From: Chitinophaga niabensis
Lineage (GTDB): Bacteria; Bacteroidota; Bacteroidia; Chitinophagales; Chitinophagaceae
Length of the DNA: 64,000 bases
NCBI RefSeq assembly: GCF_039545795.1
Contig: NZ_CP154260.1
Span: forward strand, 67,001-131,000
Reading direction: 5' to 3'
The translations under genes were made by a program, and so were the position numbers. Under the pieces are notes generated by a model that was not told the origin of the DNA, ran no database searches, and saw nothing but the letters and a program-made list of their open reading frames with translations. Below are positions 26,057 through 34,800 of the stretch, piece by piece. Position 1 is the first letter of the stretch; each line of letters begins with the position of its first letter.

Positions 26057-27109
26057 TTAAATTAATTCCAGTTTCTTTCTGTCTGTAATATAGATCCGTC
26101 CTTCTTTTATGTTGATAATTTTTTCATCCCTGAAATCTCCCAGGGTTCGGATCAATGACTCCTTGGCTACACCTGTCAACGCAGCCAGGCTATCTCTGCT
26201 CATATCGATACTATAATTTTCGCTTTCGGAAGGATTGTATTTTTTATACAGGGACAAAAGAGCAATAGATACTTTTTTCCGGAGCGAATTATAGGCAATC
26301 CCCAATAGTTGATCCTCTTTTTCTGTGACATTCCGGGAAAGCAGCTGAATGAACTTATGGAGGATCCCCAGGTTATTAAAAAGCAAGGCTTCAAAATCTT
26401 CCCTGGGGATGATCACCAGTTCCGCATCTTCCAGTACATCTGCATTTTCACTATAAGCCCTTTGTTCCAGTAAAGCTGTATACCCCAGGAAATCACCTTC
26501 ATTATATAAGCCAATGACAAGCTCTTTTCCTTCCTCATTCCGCTTGTAGGTCCTGACCTTCCCTTTCATGATATAATAAAGGCAGCAGGGGCGGTGACCT
26601 TCTATGTATACTTCCTGTTTCTTTTTATACCGCTGCGTTTCACTGTTTTCTTTCATTGACTCCTGTATCTCCTTATTGGTTGCGGCATGAATAAGGGTGT
26701 TCAATCCATATAGGGTAAGGGATGTTACTTTGCTGATCTGCCTTGCTTTTTTCAACCGGCTTGCTACTGCATTTAAAAGATCTGTGGTATTAAAGGGCTT
26801 GGTAATATAGTCGTCTCCCCCCATTTCCATTCCTTTCCGGATCTCTGCTGTTTCTGCCTTTGCGGAAAGGAAAATAAAGGGAGTATTCCATAACTGCTCG
26901 TTTTTCTGGAGCATGTGTAATACCCCATATCCATCCAGCACAGGCATCATAATGTCGCAGATGATCAGGTCCGGTAAGTGCGCAATGGCCGTTTCCATGC
27001 CTTCTTTTCCATTCTCAGCAGTTAAAACGGTATAGCTGGCCAGTTCAAGTATCTCCGCGATGTTTTCCCGGATCTCAACGTTATCTTCTATAATTAATAT
27101 CTTTTTCAA
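26057..27109 (-). CDS. response regulator: receiver + cyclic-nucleotide-binding-like domain + Crp/FNR HTH
   Basis: This 350-residue regulator joins a CheY-like receiver (residues 1-120; phospho-acceptor D52, K104 in ITKPFN) to a cNMP-binding-like jelly roll (about 165-285, GKVRTYKRNEEGKELVIGLYNEGDF) and a Crp-type winged helix (about 300-350, SLAALTGVAKESLIRTL). The recognition segment is almost identical to that of the paralogue at 28671, so both should bind similar DNA, probably FNR-like TGAT-N4-ATCA dyads. Translation must start at the TTG at 27109, as no ATG lies between it and the kinase stop 12 bp upstream. It forms an operon with the kinase. Confidence 0.9.
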   Translation of the reverse strand: MKKILIIEDNVEIRENIAEILELASYTVLTAENGKEGMETAIAHLPDLIICDIMMPVLDGYGVLHMLQKNEQLWNTPFIFLSAKAETAEIRKGMEMGGDDYITKPFNTTDLLNAVASRLKKARQISKVTSLTLYGLNTLIHAATNKEIQESMKENSETQRYKKKQEVYIEGHRPCCLYYIMKGKVRTYKRNEEGKELVIGLYNEGDFLGYTALLEQRAYSENADVLEDAELVIIPREDFEALLFNNLGILHKFIQLLSRNVTEKEDQLLGIAYNSLRKKVSIALLSLYKKYNPSESENYSIDMSRDSLAALTGVAKESLIRTLGDFRDEKIINIKEGRIYITDRKKLELI

Positions 27110-27121
27110 GCGGAACTGATT

Positions 27122-28357
27122 TTAGAGGTGGATAGTGATCGAAAATTCAGTGCCTTTATTTAATTCACTCCGGCAACTGATAGAACCATTCATAACCTCA
27201 GCGTATTTCCTTACAATATGTAATCCCAGCCCGGTGCCCTGTATATTAGATACATTACTTCCCCTGTAGAACCGTTCAAACAGATGCTGCATGTCTGATT
27301 CAGGAATGCCCATCCCATTATCGCTAACGGACAATACCAATGTTTTTTCTGAAACGCTTGTTTGTAAAACAATCTCTCCATCTGCAGGAGAGAATTTGAT
27401 AGCATTGGATACGAGGTTCAGCACAATGTGTTTTAACAGGATGGGATCTGATTGTACGATGACATTCCCTGTATGATGGTATGCTATCTTTTGCTTGTTT
27501 TTTTTAAGCCCGTCCATTTCACTGATGATAGTCATAATATGATCTTCCAGGTTAAAGTCAACTTTCTTTTCGGTAATTTTTCCTTCTTCGATCTTTCCCA
27601 CGGAGAGGAAGTCGTTAAGTATACCTGTCAGCAAGGTTGCGGAGGAAACAATTCGCTGGACATGCTTTTCCCGTTTCTGTAGTTCTGCCTGATCATTATA
27701 TTGGCTAACCAGGTAGGCGGAAGAGAGGATAGCGCTAAGGGGTGTTCTGAATTCATGGGAAGCCATGGATACAAAACGTGATTTTAGTTGGTTTAGTTCT
27801 TTTTCTTTTTCGAGAGATTCATTCAGAAAATTATTCACCCGCTGTAATTCTGCGTCTTTCGCTTTTGCTTCTTTAATTTGTTCTCCTAATTGCCTGACTG
27901 TTTCCATTAATGATTCAGTTCGCGCCGTTACTATTTTCTCGAGTTCTGTATTTAACTGTTTCAATGTATTTTCAGCATTCTTCCTGCCAGGTATAAAACT
28001 TACAAAAGCAATGAAAAACTGCCTCCCATCTGTTTTATAACTACCCAGGCTCACTTCTACAGGTACTTCACTTCCATCTTTTCTAACGGCCAGAATGTCC
28101 TGCTTTTCTTCCATTGTCCGGTTGCGGGGATTCGCGCTATAAACTTCCCTAAGCTGTTGATGTTGTGAATGAAAACGCTGGGGGATCAGTTTCTCTATTT
28201 TTTGACCGTTGATTTCCGATTCACTGTACCCAAACTCGTTTAACAGAAAAGGATTAGCCATCAGGATACAACCCGATTCGTCTGCAATAATGATACCCAT
28301 AGTAGCATTATTGAAGAGCACATTAGAATCAATAACATGGCTATAATTCATATACAT
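27122..28357 (-). CDS. cytosolic PAS-domain sensor histidine kinase
   Basis: This 411-residue kinase has an N-terminal PAS domain (residues about 8-125, ESGCILMANPFLLNEFGYSE), a coiled-coil linker (130-190), a HisKA dimerisation helix with phospho-acceptor H201 (SMASHEFRTPLSAIL), and a HATPase domain with NLVSNAIKFSP, DNGMGIPESD and GTGLGLHIVRKY. No signal peptide or membrane segment is present, so it senses an intracellular cue; no haem- or flavin-binding motif is obvious. It is followed 12 bp later by the receiver-Crp gene, its likely partner. The 313-bp spacer upstream holds regulatory DNA. An ATG at 28351 is an alternative start. Confidence 0.92.
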   Translation of the reverse strand: MYMNYSHVIDSNVLFNNATMGIIIADESGCILMANPFLLNEFGYSESEINGQKIEKLIPQRFHSQHQQLREVYSANPRNRTMEEKQDILAVRKDGSEVPVEVSLGSYKTDGRQFFIAFVSFIPGRKNAENTLKQLNTELEKIVTARTESLMETVRQLGEQIKEAKAKDAELQRVNNFLNESLEKEKELNQLKSRFVSMASHEFRTPLSAILSSAYLVSQYNDQAELQKREKHVQRIVSSATLLTGILNDFLSVGKIEEGKITEKKVDFNLEDHIMTIISEMDGLKKNKQKIAYHHTGNVIVQSDPILLKHIVLNLVSNAIKFSPADGEIVLQTSVSEKTLVLSVSDNGMGIPESDMQHLFERFYRGSNVSNIQGTGLGLHIVRKYAEVMNGSISCRSELNKGTEFSITIHL

Positions 28358-28471
28358 GGAATATGAGGGAAAGGGTTAAATAGCTGCCGGATATAAACCA
28401 TACGCCTACATGTAATATAGGCGATTTTTCCTGCCTTCGGTGTTAACAGCTGTAACAGCAGTAGTTTCAGG

Positions 28472-28535
28472 TGATCACAATCATTTTAAAAAGGATCGTG
28501 ATCATTGTTCACCCTATTGCATCCACGTATCTTTG
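28472..28535 (+). promoter_or_regulatory. plus-strand promoter with two FNR-like dyads, paralogous to the fibre-locus promoter
   Basis: TGATCACAATCA (28472-28483) and GGATCGTGATCA (28493-28504) are TGAT-N4-ATCA-type dyads 21 bp apart; the second has one mismatch. An exact TAnnTTTG (TATCTTTG) lies at 28528-28535, starting 56 bp after the first dyad. The same spacing of 21 and 56 bp occurs at 30054-30117. It points rightward, away from the kinase gene and into the 3' end of the next regulator gene. Confidence 0.6.
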
Positions 28536-28562
28536 CATTGAAATGGTGAACAAATAGGTTCC

Positions 28563-28670
28563 CCTATACCTGGTCCTATTCCTTATACTTATATTTATAC
28601 AGCTTAATTTTCCATATCCTATAGAGAGCCGCAATGCTTATGAATGAGAGCCTTGATAACCAGGCTCTCA
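28563..28670 (+). other. orphan leader / possible small RNA between kinase and regulator genes
   Basis: Downstream of the promoter at 28528, CCTATACCTG (28563-28572) and CATATCCTATA (28613-28623) are repeated in the fibre-locus leader at 30147 and 30174. A hairpin, TGAGAGCC (28645-28652) with GGCTCTCA (28663-28670), closes the region. It could end a short plus-strand RNA of about 130 nt, or serve as a weak minus-strand terminator for the regulator gene. No coding frame fits. The rest of the spacer 28358-28670 shows nothing else. Confidence 0.4.
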
Positions 28671-29729
28671 TTAGTTTAATATGCGCTCCAGTTTCTTTTT
28701 ATCGATCAGGAATATCGCTCCTTCCCTAATCTCTATCATTTTTTCATCCCTGAAATCACCAAGTGTACGGATAAGGGACTCTTTGGCCACGCCCGTTAAT
28801 GCAGCAAGGCTATCCCTGCTCATCTCAATGCTGTATTTTTCCGTGCCCGAAGGATTGTATTTTTTATACAGGAACAGCAGGGCTGTGGACACCTTTTTGC
28901 GGAGGGAATCATAGGCGATCCCCAGCAACCGTTCTTCTTTTTCAGTAACATTCTTCGAAAGCAACTGCATAAACTTATGCAGGACGCCATAATTATTAAA
29001 AAGAAGGGTTTCAAAATCTTCCCGTGGAATTGTGATCAGCTCTGCATTTTCAAGTGCATCTGCATTTTCACTGTATGCTCTTTGCTCCAGTAACGCAGTG
29101 TACCCGAAGAAATCGCCTTCATTATACAGACCAACGATCAGCTCCTTGCCATCATCGTTCCGCTTATAGGTACGAACCTTTCCTTTAAGAATAAAATAAA
29201 GGCAGGAGGGCGTTTGACCTTTCACATATATTTCCTGGCTCTTTTGATAACGCTGAATACTTCCGCTTTCTTTTATCGATTTCTGTACATCCTTATTTGT
29301 TGCAGCACTTAAAAGGGACTGCAGGCCTTTGAAATTGGGTGCCAGGTCCTGTTTGATCCGGTCTGCTTTTTTTAACCGCATGGCCACGGAATTCAGCACT
29401 TCTGTTGCATTAAAGGGTTTGGTGATATAGTCATCACTCCCCATTTCCATGCCTTTTCTGATCTCATCTTTTTCACATTTTGAGGACACGAAGATGAATG
29501 GCGTATTCCTTAACGCTTTATTCTTATGTAGCAGGTGTAATACACCATAACCATCCAGTACAGGCATTGAGATGTCACAGATGATCAGATCAGGCAATTC
29601 GGCAATGGCTGTTTCTATTCCTGTTTTTCCATTTACTGCTGTTAAGGTGGAATAACCTGCCAGTTGAAGAATTTCGGATAGGTTATTCCTGATTTCATCG
29701 TTGTCTTCTATTATTAAGATCCTTTTCAC
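28671..29729 (-). CDS. paralogous response regulator: receiver + cNMP-binding-like + Crp/FNR HTH
   Basis: This is the second copy of the receiver-Crp regulator, with the same three domains and phospho-acceptor D52 and ITKPFN lysine conserved. The C-terminal HTH (SRDSLAALTGVAKESLIRTL) is identical to the paralogue over that stretch; the receiver and linker differ more. I chose the GTG at 29729 (VKRILIIEDN), which aligns with the start of the paralogue and gives 352 residues. An ATG at 29780 would add 17 unaligned residues. No kinase of its own is adjacent, so it may share the one at 27122. It is divergent from the DUF4402 fibre locus, whose promoter carries matching dyads. Confidence 0.88.
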   Translation of the reverse strand: MKRILIIEDNDEIRNNLSEILQLAGYSTLTAVNGKTGIETAIAELPDLIICDISMPVLDGYGVLHLLHKNKALRNTPFIFVSSKCEKDEIRKGMEMGSDDYITKPFNATEVLNSVAMRLKKADRIKQDLAPNFKGLQSLLSAATNKDVQKSIKESGSIQRYQKSQEIYVKGQTPSCLYFILKGKVRTYKRNDDGKELIVGLYNEGDFFGYTALLEQRAYSENADALENAELITIPREDFETLLFNNYGVLHKFMQLLSKNVTEKEERLLGIAYDSLRKKVSTALLFLYKKYNPSGTEKYSIEMSRDSLAALTGVAKESLIRTLGDFRDEKMIEIREGAIFLIDKKKLERILN

Positions 29730-30053
29730 TAATACACAATTTAGAGTAGGGTTAATTGTAATCATACCTCCATCAGTCAACTATTGGACTATAGCAGTAT
29801 TTTACAGCGAATAAATTTGTTATTACGGATATGGCGCATATGCGTATTCAGCGCATGGAAGACTGCGCTTGGCTCATTCTCGAAATCATATAATATTATG
29901 TTTATAACAGGTACTTCTTATAACAGTTAATCGTGGTACTATAAATATAAGTTATTCATATCAATTTTCATTAGATAGAAGTATTAAACAATAACAGCAG
30001 TAAAATTGTTCAAGATTCAGGTCTTGTTTTTCTAAGAATCAGGTCCATGGCGC
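29730..30053. other. AT-rich divergent spacer upstream of the fibre locus
   Basis: No gene is seen here. The palindrome CGCATATGCG lies near 29836. TAAATTTG at 29812-29819 matches TAnnTTTG on the plus strand without a good -33 partner. A near-direct repeat, ATTCAGGTC (30015-30023) and AATCAGGTC (30037-30045), has a 22-bp period just before the FNR-like dyads and could be a further regulator site. Confidence 0.4.
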
Positions 30054-30117
30054 TGATCACAATCATCGGGGGGATGATGACAATCATCGGTGGGGATTCC
30101 CGATTACTTTATTTTTG
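30054..30117 (+). promoter_or_regulatory. fibre-locus promoter with two FNR-like dyads and TATTTTTG
   Basis: Two near-identical tandem units start at 30054 and 30075, containing TGATCACAATCA and TGATGACAATCA, both exact TGAT-N4-ATCA. TATTTTTG at 30110-30117 matches TAnnTTTG. If transcription starts about 7 bp past the centre of that element, the dyads sit near -61 and -40, the classic Crp/FNR activator positions. The -33 region is poor, which fits activator dependence. The resulting leader is about 220 nt. Confidence 0.65.
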
Positions 30118-30146
30118 TATATAAATAACGAAACACCAGACATATT

Positions 30147-30344
30147 CCTATACCTGCAACAACGGCTTTTTATCATATCCTATATATAGACTTTTAGTAC
30201 TTCAGCGATTAAAAAAAGGAGGTCAAATGAGAGGAATATAATCTCCGGATTTTAAACCCATTCTCCCACTGTATTTTGGTAGTTTTCAGCTAGTGGAGTT
30301 TTTCAGGTAAAACTATCCTCATTTTCTCAACTTAAAATTTATCT
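30147..30344 (+). other. 5' leader of the fibre locus with a consensus Shine-Dalgarno mini-ORF
   Basis: The leader shares CCTATACCTG (30147-30156) and CATATCCTATA (30174-30184) with the orphan leader at 28563-28623. AAGGAGGT at 30216-30223 is a near-perfect Shine-Dalgarno sequence, rare in this phylum, placed just before ATG AGA GGA ATA TAA (30227-30241), a four-codon frame. The real subunit gene starts at 30345 without such a site. Confidence 0.4.
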
Positions 30345-30857
30345 ATGAAAAGAACTCTCTGGTTTTTTCTGGCGGTATTTACAATGTCAGGATTTGCTAC
30401 CGGGGCATTTGCTCAGGAAACAGCAAGTGCCACAGCAACCGCTACAATTGTCACTCCTATCAGCATTACTAAAACCGCTGACATGAATTTCGGTAATGTG
30501 GCTGTTCGATCAAGTACAGCCGGATCAGTGATCCTCACTCCTGCTGGAGCGCGTACCACAACTGGTGGCGTTACGCTGCCGGCAAACAATGGTACTGTTG
30601 CTGCAGCTGCTTTTACAATAGGAGGCACTGGCAACTATACCTACAGTATCACGCTGCCGTCAACAGATTTGACTATTACCAGTGGCGCTAATACAATGAC
30701 GGTTAACGCATTCACCAGCAACCCTTCCGCCGTTGGAACGCTGTCTTCCGGTTCACAAACGCTTACTGTTGGCGCTACCCTTAACGTAAGTGCAGCACAA
30801 CCCGCAGGTACATATGTTTCAACTGTACCTTTTGATGTAACCGTAAATTACAATTGA
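30345..30857 (+). CDS. DUF4402 pilin-like fibre subunit
   Basis: This 170-residue protein has a signal peptide ending GAFAQ. The mature domain is DUF4402, recognised by ATATATIVTPISITKTADMNFGNV, then SVILTPAGARTT, AAAFTIGG, and TYSITLPS. It is almost entirely Ala/Thr/Ser/Val and beta-rich with no cysteine, like a secreted Ig-like subunit. The next genes encode a PapD-like chaperone and an usher-like barrel, so it is best read as the major structural subunit of a surface fibre. A strong stem-loop lies right after the stop, which would make this the most abundant product of the run. Confidence 0.82.
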   Translation: MKRTLWFFLAVFTMSGFATGAFAQETASATATATIVTPISITKTADMNFGNVAVRSSTAGSVILTPAGARTTTGGVTLPANNGTVAAAAFTIGGTGNYTYSITLPSTDLTITSGANTMTVNAFTSNPSAVGTLSSGSQTLTVGATLNVSAAQPAGTYVSTVPFDVTVNYN

Positions 30858-30870
30858 TCATGTGTCTTCT

Positions 30871-30913
30871 TCCGGATGCAGCTGACATTGTACTGCATCC
30901 GGATTTTTATTTT
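30871..30913 (+). terminator. terminator/attenuator between the first subunit and the chaperone gene
   Basis: TCCGGATGCAG (30871-30881) and CTGCATCCGGA (30893-30903) form a perfect 11-bp stem with an 11-nt loop, followed by TTTTTATTTT. It ends 24 bp before the chaperone ATG. No TAnnTTTG follows, so the downstream genes would depend on readthrough, as in classical pilus operons. Confidence 0.85.
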
Positions 30914-30936
30914 CAGTGCTTTAATTATCAGTATCA

Positions 30937-31773
30937 ATGAAAAAATGTGCAATCAGATGCGGCGTTGTAGGCATATTCTCTTTTTTCTTTTATACAAACG
31001 CATCAGCACAGGGAGGCTTGTTAGTTACTCCCGGCAGGATTGTTTTTGAGGGTTCAAAGAGGATACAGGAGCTTAACCTGGCAAATAATGGTACAGATAC
31101 CGCCACGTACCAGGTTTCTTTCATTGATATCAGAATGAATGAGAACGGCACTTTTGAGCAGGTAACCACGCCGGACTCCGGACAGTTTTTTGCTAAAAAT
31201 AACCTGCGGATTTTCCCACGAAGTATAACACTTGCTCCCAACGAAGCGCAATCGGTAAAACTTCAGTTAATAAACAGCAATCAGCTTCCTCCTGCTGAAT
31301 ACCGTTCGCATATTTACTTTCGGGCAATACCTGTTGAAAAACCATTGGGAGAGCAACTTCCTGTTAAAGACAGCTCCGGTATATCTGTGCGGTTAAAACC
31401 TGTATTTGGGATTACCATACCTGTTATCGTTCGGGTGGGGGGAACTACCGCCAGCATGAACATTTCAGAGGTATCCCTGTCAATGGGGGAAGACAAAAAA
31501 TATCAGCTAAATATGACATTCAACCGTATGGGCAACAGGTCTGTGTACGGAGACCTGAAGGTTAACCACATTTCATCAACCGGGAAAATAACACTGGTAG
31601 GAGAAATAAATGGGATTGCCGTTTATACACCTACGGCCAGGAGAAGATTAAGCATCCTTCTGAATGAAAAGCCCGGGATTAATTACAAGAGTGGAAAATT
31701 GCAGATTATATACGCGTCTCCCGCAGACGCTAAATCATCTAAAATTGCGGAAACGGAATACGCATTATTTTAA
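30937..31773 (+). CDS. PapD-like periplasmic fimbrial chaperone
   Basis: This 278-residue protein has a signal peptide (cleavage near ASAQ) and a two-Ig-domain chaperone layout. The first domain starts LLVTPGRIVFEGSKRIQELNLANNG, closely following the pattern of PapD (R34 lines up with the functional Arg8 of mature PapD). It continues with FFAKNNLRIFPRSITLAPNEAQSVKLQL and EYRSHIYFRAIP. The second domain ends the protein with LQIIYAS. Family members cap and stabilise subunits by donor-strand complementation. It lies between a DUF4402 subunit and the giant adhesin, and the usher gene closes the run. The chaperone identity is fairly secure by pattern; its clients are inferred. Confidence 0.83.
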   Translation: MKKCAIRCGVVGIFSFFFYTNASAQGGLLVTPGRIVFEGSKRIQELNLANNGTDTATYQVSFIDIRMNENGTFEQVTTPDSGQFFAKNNLRIFPRSITLAPNEAQSVKLQLINSNQLPPAEYRSHIYFRAIPVEKPLGEQLPVKDSSGISVRLKPVFGITIPVIVRVGGTTASMNISEVSLSMGEDKKYQLNMTFNRMGNRSVYGDLKVNHISSTGKITLVGEINGIAVYTPTARRRLSILLNEKPGINYKSGKLQIIYASPADAKSSKIAETEYALF

Positions 31774-31821
31774 TTGTGCGGCGAATACGTGCTATGAAGG
31801 CGTGATTTAATCCCGTATTGT

Positions 31822-34800
31822 ATGAAAAACATTTACATATCCTCCTTGGGGTATAAGATTATAGTACCTGTTTTCCTATTCATCTTAACCAACCTGCCTG
31901 CAACTGCGCAAACAGTTACCAGTTATTCTTTCAGTGCATCGAACGGTACATTTACTGCTTTAACCACTCCCAGTACTACTACCTGGTCCGGATCAACGGA
32001 TGATGCCGTATCTGCACTTATACCTATAGGATTTGATTTCTGGTATATGGGTGTTCATTATACCTCTGTAGCAGCCAGTACAAACGGCTGGCTATCTCTC
32101 GGTACTGTTCAGACGAATGATGTCTATACCAATAGTTTAAGTTCGGGAGGCGCTCCAAGGCCTGTGATCGCTCCTTTGTGGGATGACCTGGATGTAGTTG
32201 CGTTTTCAAATGTTACCTATAAAACAACCGGTGCTGCAGGGAGCCGCATTTTTACCGTGCAATATCTGAATATCAAATGGAATTACCAGGCTTCAGGTGC
32301 CGTTTGTTCTTTCCAGGTAAAGCTTCATGAAAGTACCGGTAGAATAGAATTTGTATATAGATCAGATGCAGGTTCCGCTAACAGCCCTTCCGGATCCATT
32401 GGTATTACCGCTACCGGAACGGGGTCCGGTAATTTTCTATCTGTTAATAATACAGGGAATAGCGCCAGTTCAACTTCGGAGGCAAATATAACTACCAAAC
32501 GCACCACGGGAAGAACTTATGCCTTTACCCCGCCGGTTCCGGCAGCTCCTGGTAGCCTTACATTTACTGATGTGACCAATAGCACTATGACGCTGCATTG
32601 GAATGATCTGTCCTCTAATGAAAGAGGCTTTGTTATTTACAGATCAACTGATGGTGTAAATTATACTTTTGCAGCACAAACAGCAGCCAATGCTACCAAC
32701 TCTGCTCAAACCGCATTATCAGCAAACACTATCTATTACTGGAAAGTATATGCTATTACCGAAGGAGGATTAAGTAGTGCCTTAAGTGGCAGCAATGCTA
32801 CCTCCTGCTCAACACCCGCCGCGCCCTCCGTTACAAGTCCTGTTGCGTATTGCCAGAATGCTGTTGCTGTGCCATTATCTGCTACAGGAACAAATCTTTT
32901 ATGGAGCACAGGCACTACCGTATCCGGATCTGCCGGAGGTACCAGTACGTTACCTACTCTTACTTATGTGGATGGCGTATATACCGATAATAATAAAAAG
33001 ACCCATTTCACAACCACCGTATCTAATGTTACGATCACTTCTGTTGATTGCTATATTCCTCCTTATCAGTCTGTGAATGGCCTTGTTTTGGCGCTTTATA
33101 ACAGTACAGGTACTGTTATCGCCACTTCCTCCACTACGCTTACTCAAACGGCGAGCGGTGCATCTATTACTAAAACCAGCCTGTTTAATTATAATATCGT
33201 AACTCCTGGAAATTATAGTATTGGTGTCTTATCCGGATCAGGCGTTATAGGAAGTGATGACCCGGTATTTCCTATAACGGAGCCCACGGGAACGATCAAT
33301 GTTACCGGCGTTTCATCAGCAGGGAGCAGATGTTTTAATAATATCCAGTTTATCGCCAATGCCGGTTCTCCTACCGCGCCAACGCCCTCAACACTTAAAA
33401 AGGGTTCCACCCATTATGAGGTCACGCAAACCGTTAACGGTTGTGTGAGCCTGCCGGCTACCATCACTGTTAACGTAACTTCTCCCGGCATATCCCAGAT
33501 ACCGGAAACCAACCTTATATCTAAGTATACTTTCACCGGTGATGCAAATGACCATGCTACCAATAACACCGGTACATTGCAGAATGCACCGTCACAGACA
33601 ACTGACCGGTTCGGCAACGCTAACCGGGCCTATGCATTTAACGGCACTTCTCAATACATGTCAACAACGAATGCATATACAAATCCCAACAATTTCACCA
33701 TATCCGTCTGGTTTAAAACTGCGACTACCACAGGTGGTAAAATAATCGGTTTCGGAAGAGAACGTATTGGTTCAAGCGGGCAGTATGACCGTCATATTTA
33801 TATGAACAACGCCGGTCAGATCTATTTCGGTACATATGGATCAGGCGTAACAGTTGTCAGCTCCGCGCAGGCCTATAATGATAATAAATGGCACCTGGCA
33901 ACTGCAACTTTGTCTGCCACTACAGGCATGATTTTATATATTGATGGTACACAGGTTGGTGCCAATGTTTCCGTTACCACCGGTGAGGATTATACCGGTT
34001 ACTGGAAATTAGGTTTTGATAATCTGAATGGATGGACATCTCAACCATCCAGTTTTTATTTTAATGGTTCGCTGGACGATGTGTTGATATATAACAGAGC
34101 TCTGAACAGCACGGAAGTAGCCATATTATATACTTCGCCGGACGGGGCAGGAAACAATGGGCCTGCCTGTGTTGGTTCTCCTGTAAGCCTTAGCGCTACT
34201 ACTTTAGGTGGTGCCACCTATTCCTGGTCAGGGCCGAATGGCTTTACCTCTTCTCAGCAGAACCCTTCTTTTACTTACTCCATTGCAGGAAGCGGCGTAT
34301 ATACTTTGACGGTAACAGCATCAGGATGTACGGCAATGGCTTATACCAATGTAGCTACTTCAGGCAGCTCAGGACAATGGACAGGGAATGTAAGTACGGA
34401 TTGGGCAGATGCAGCAAACTGGTGCACAGGTACTGTACCCACCGCCGCAACAGATGTTATTATCGCAGCCGGCGCAACAAGGATGCCATCTGTTACCAGC
34501 AGTATTGCCTGTAACAATCTTACCGTCAATGCCGGCGCCACACTCACTATTTCTGCTGCCGGTACTTTAAATATTGCCGGGGCCCTGGCCAACAGCGGCA
34601 CTTTCACCAATGGAGGAACGGTGAATTTCAATGGTACTTCCGGCCAGCAGACATTTTCGGGTGTTTCCTCATTCTATAACTTAACACTCAGCAATAGCGC
34701 CGGTCTCCTTTTACCAGGCCCCATTTCGGTGAGTAATCATTTGACTATTTCCAGCGGAACATTGTCTGCCAACGGTTTTAATTTCACCGTAGGGGGCAAT

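Noticed and set aside
29730..30344. The AT-rich block before the fibre locus considered as a mobile-element remnant or phase-variable invertible promoter
   Set aside because: No integrase gene, terminal inverted repeats or target duplications were found; the dyads and leader blocks explain its structure better.
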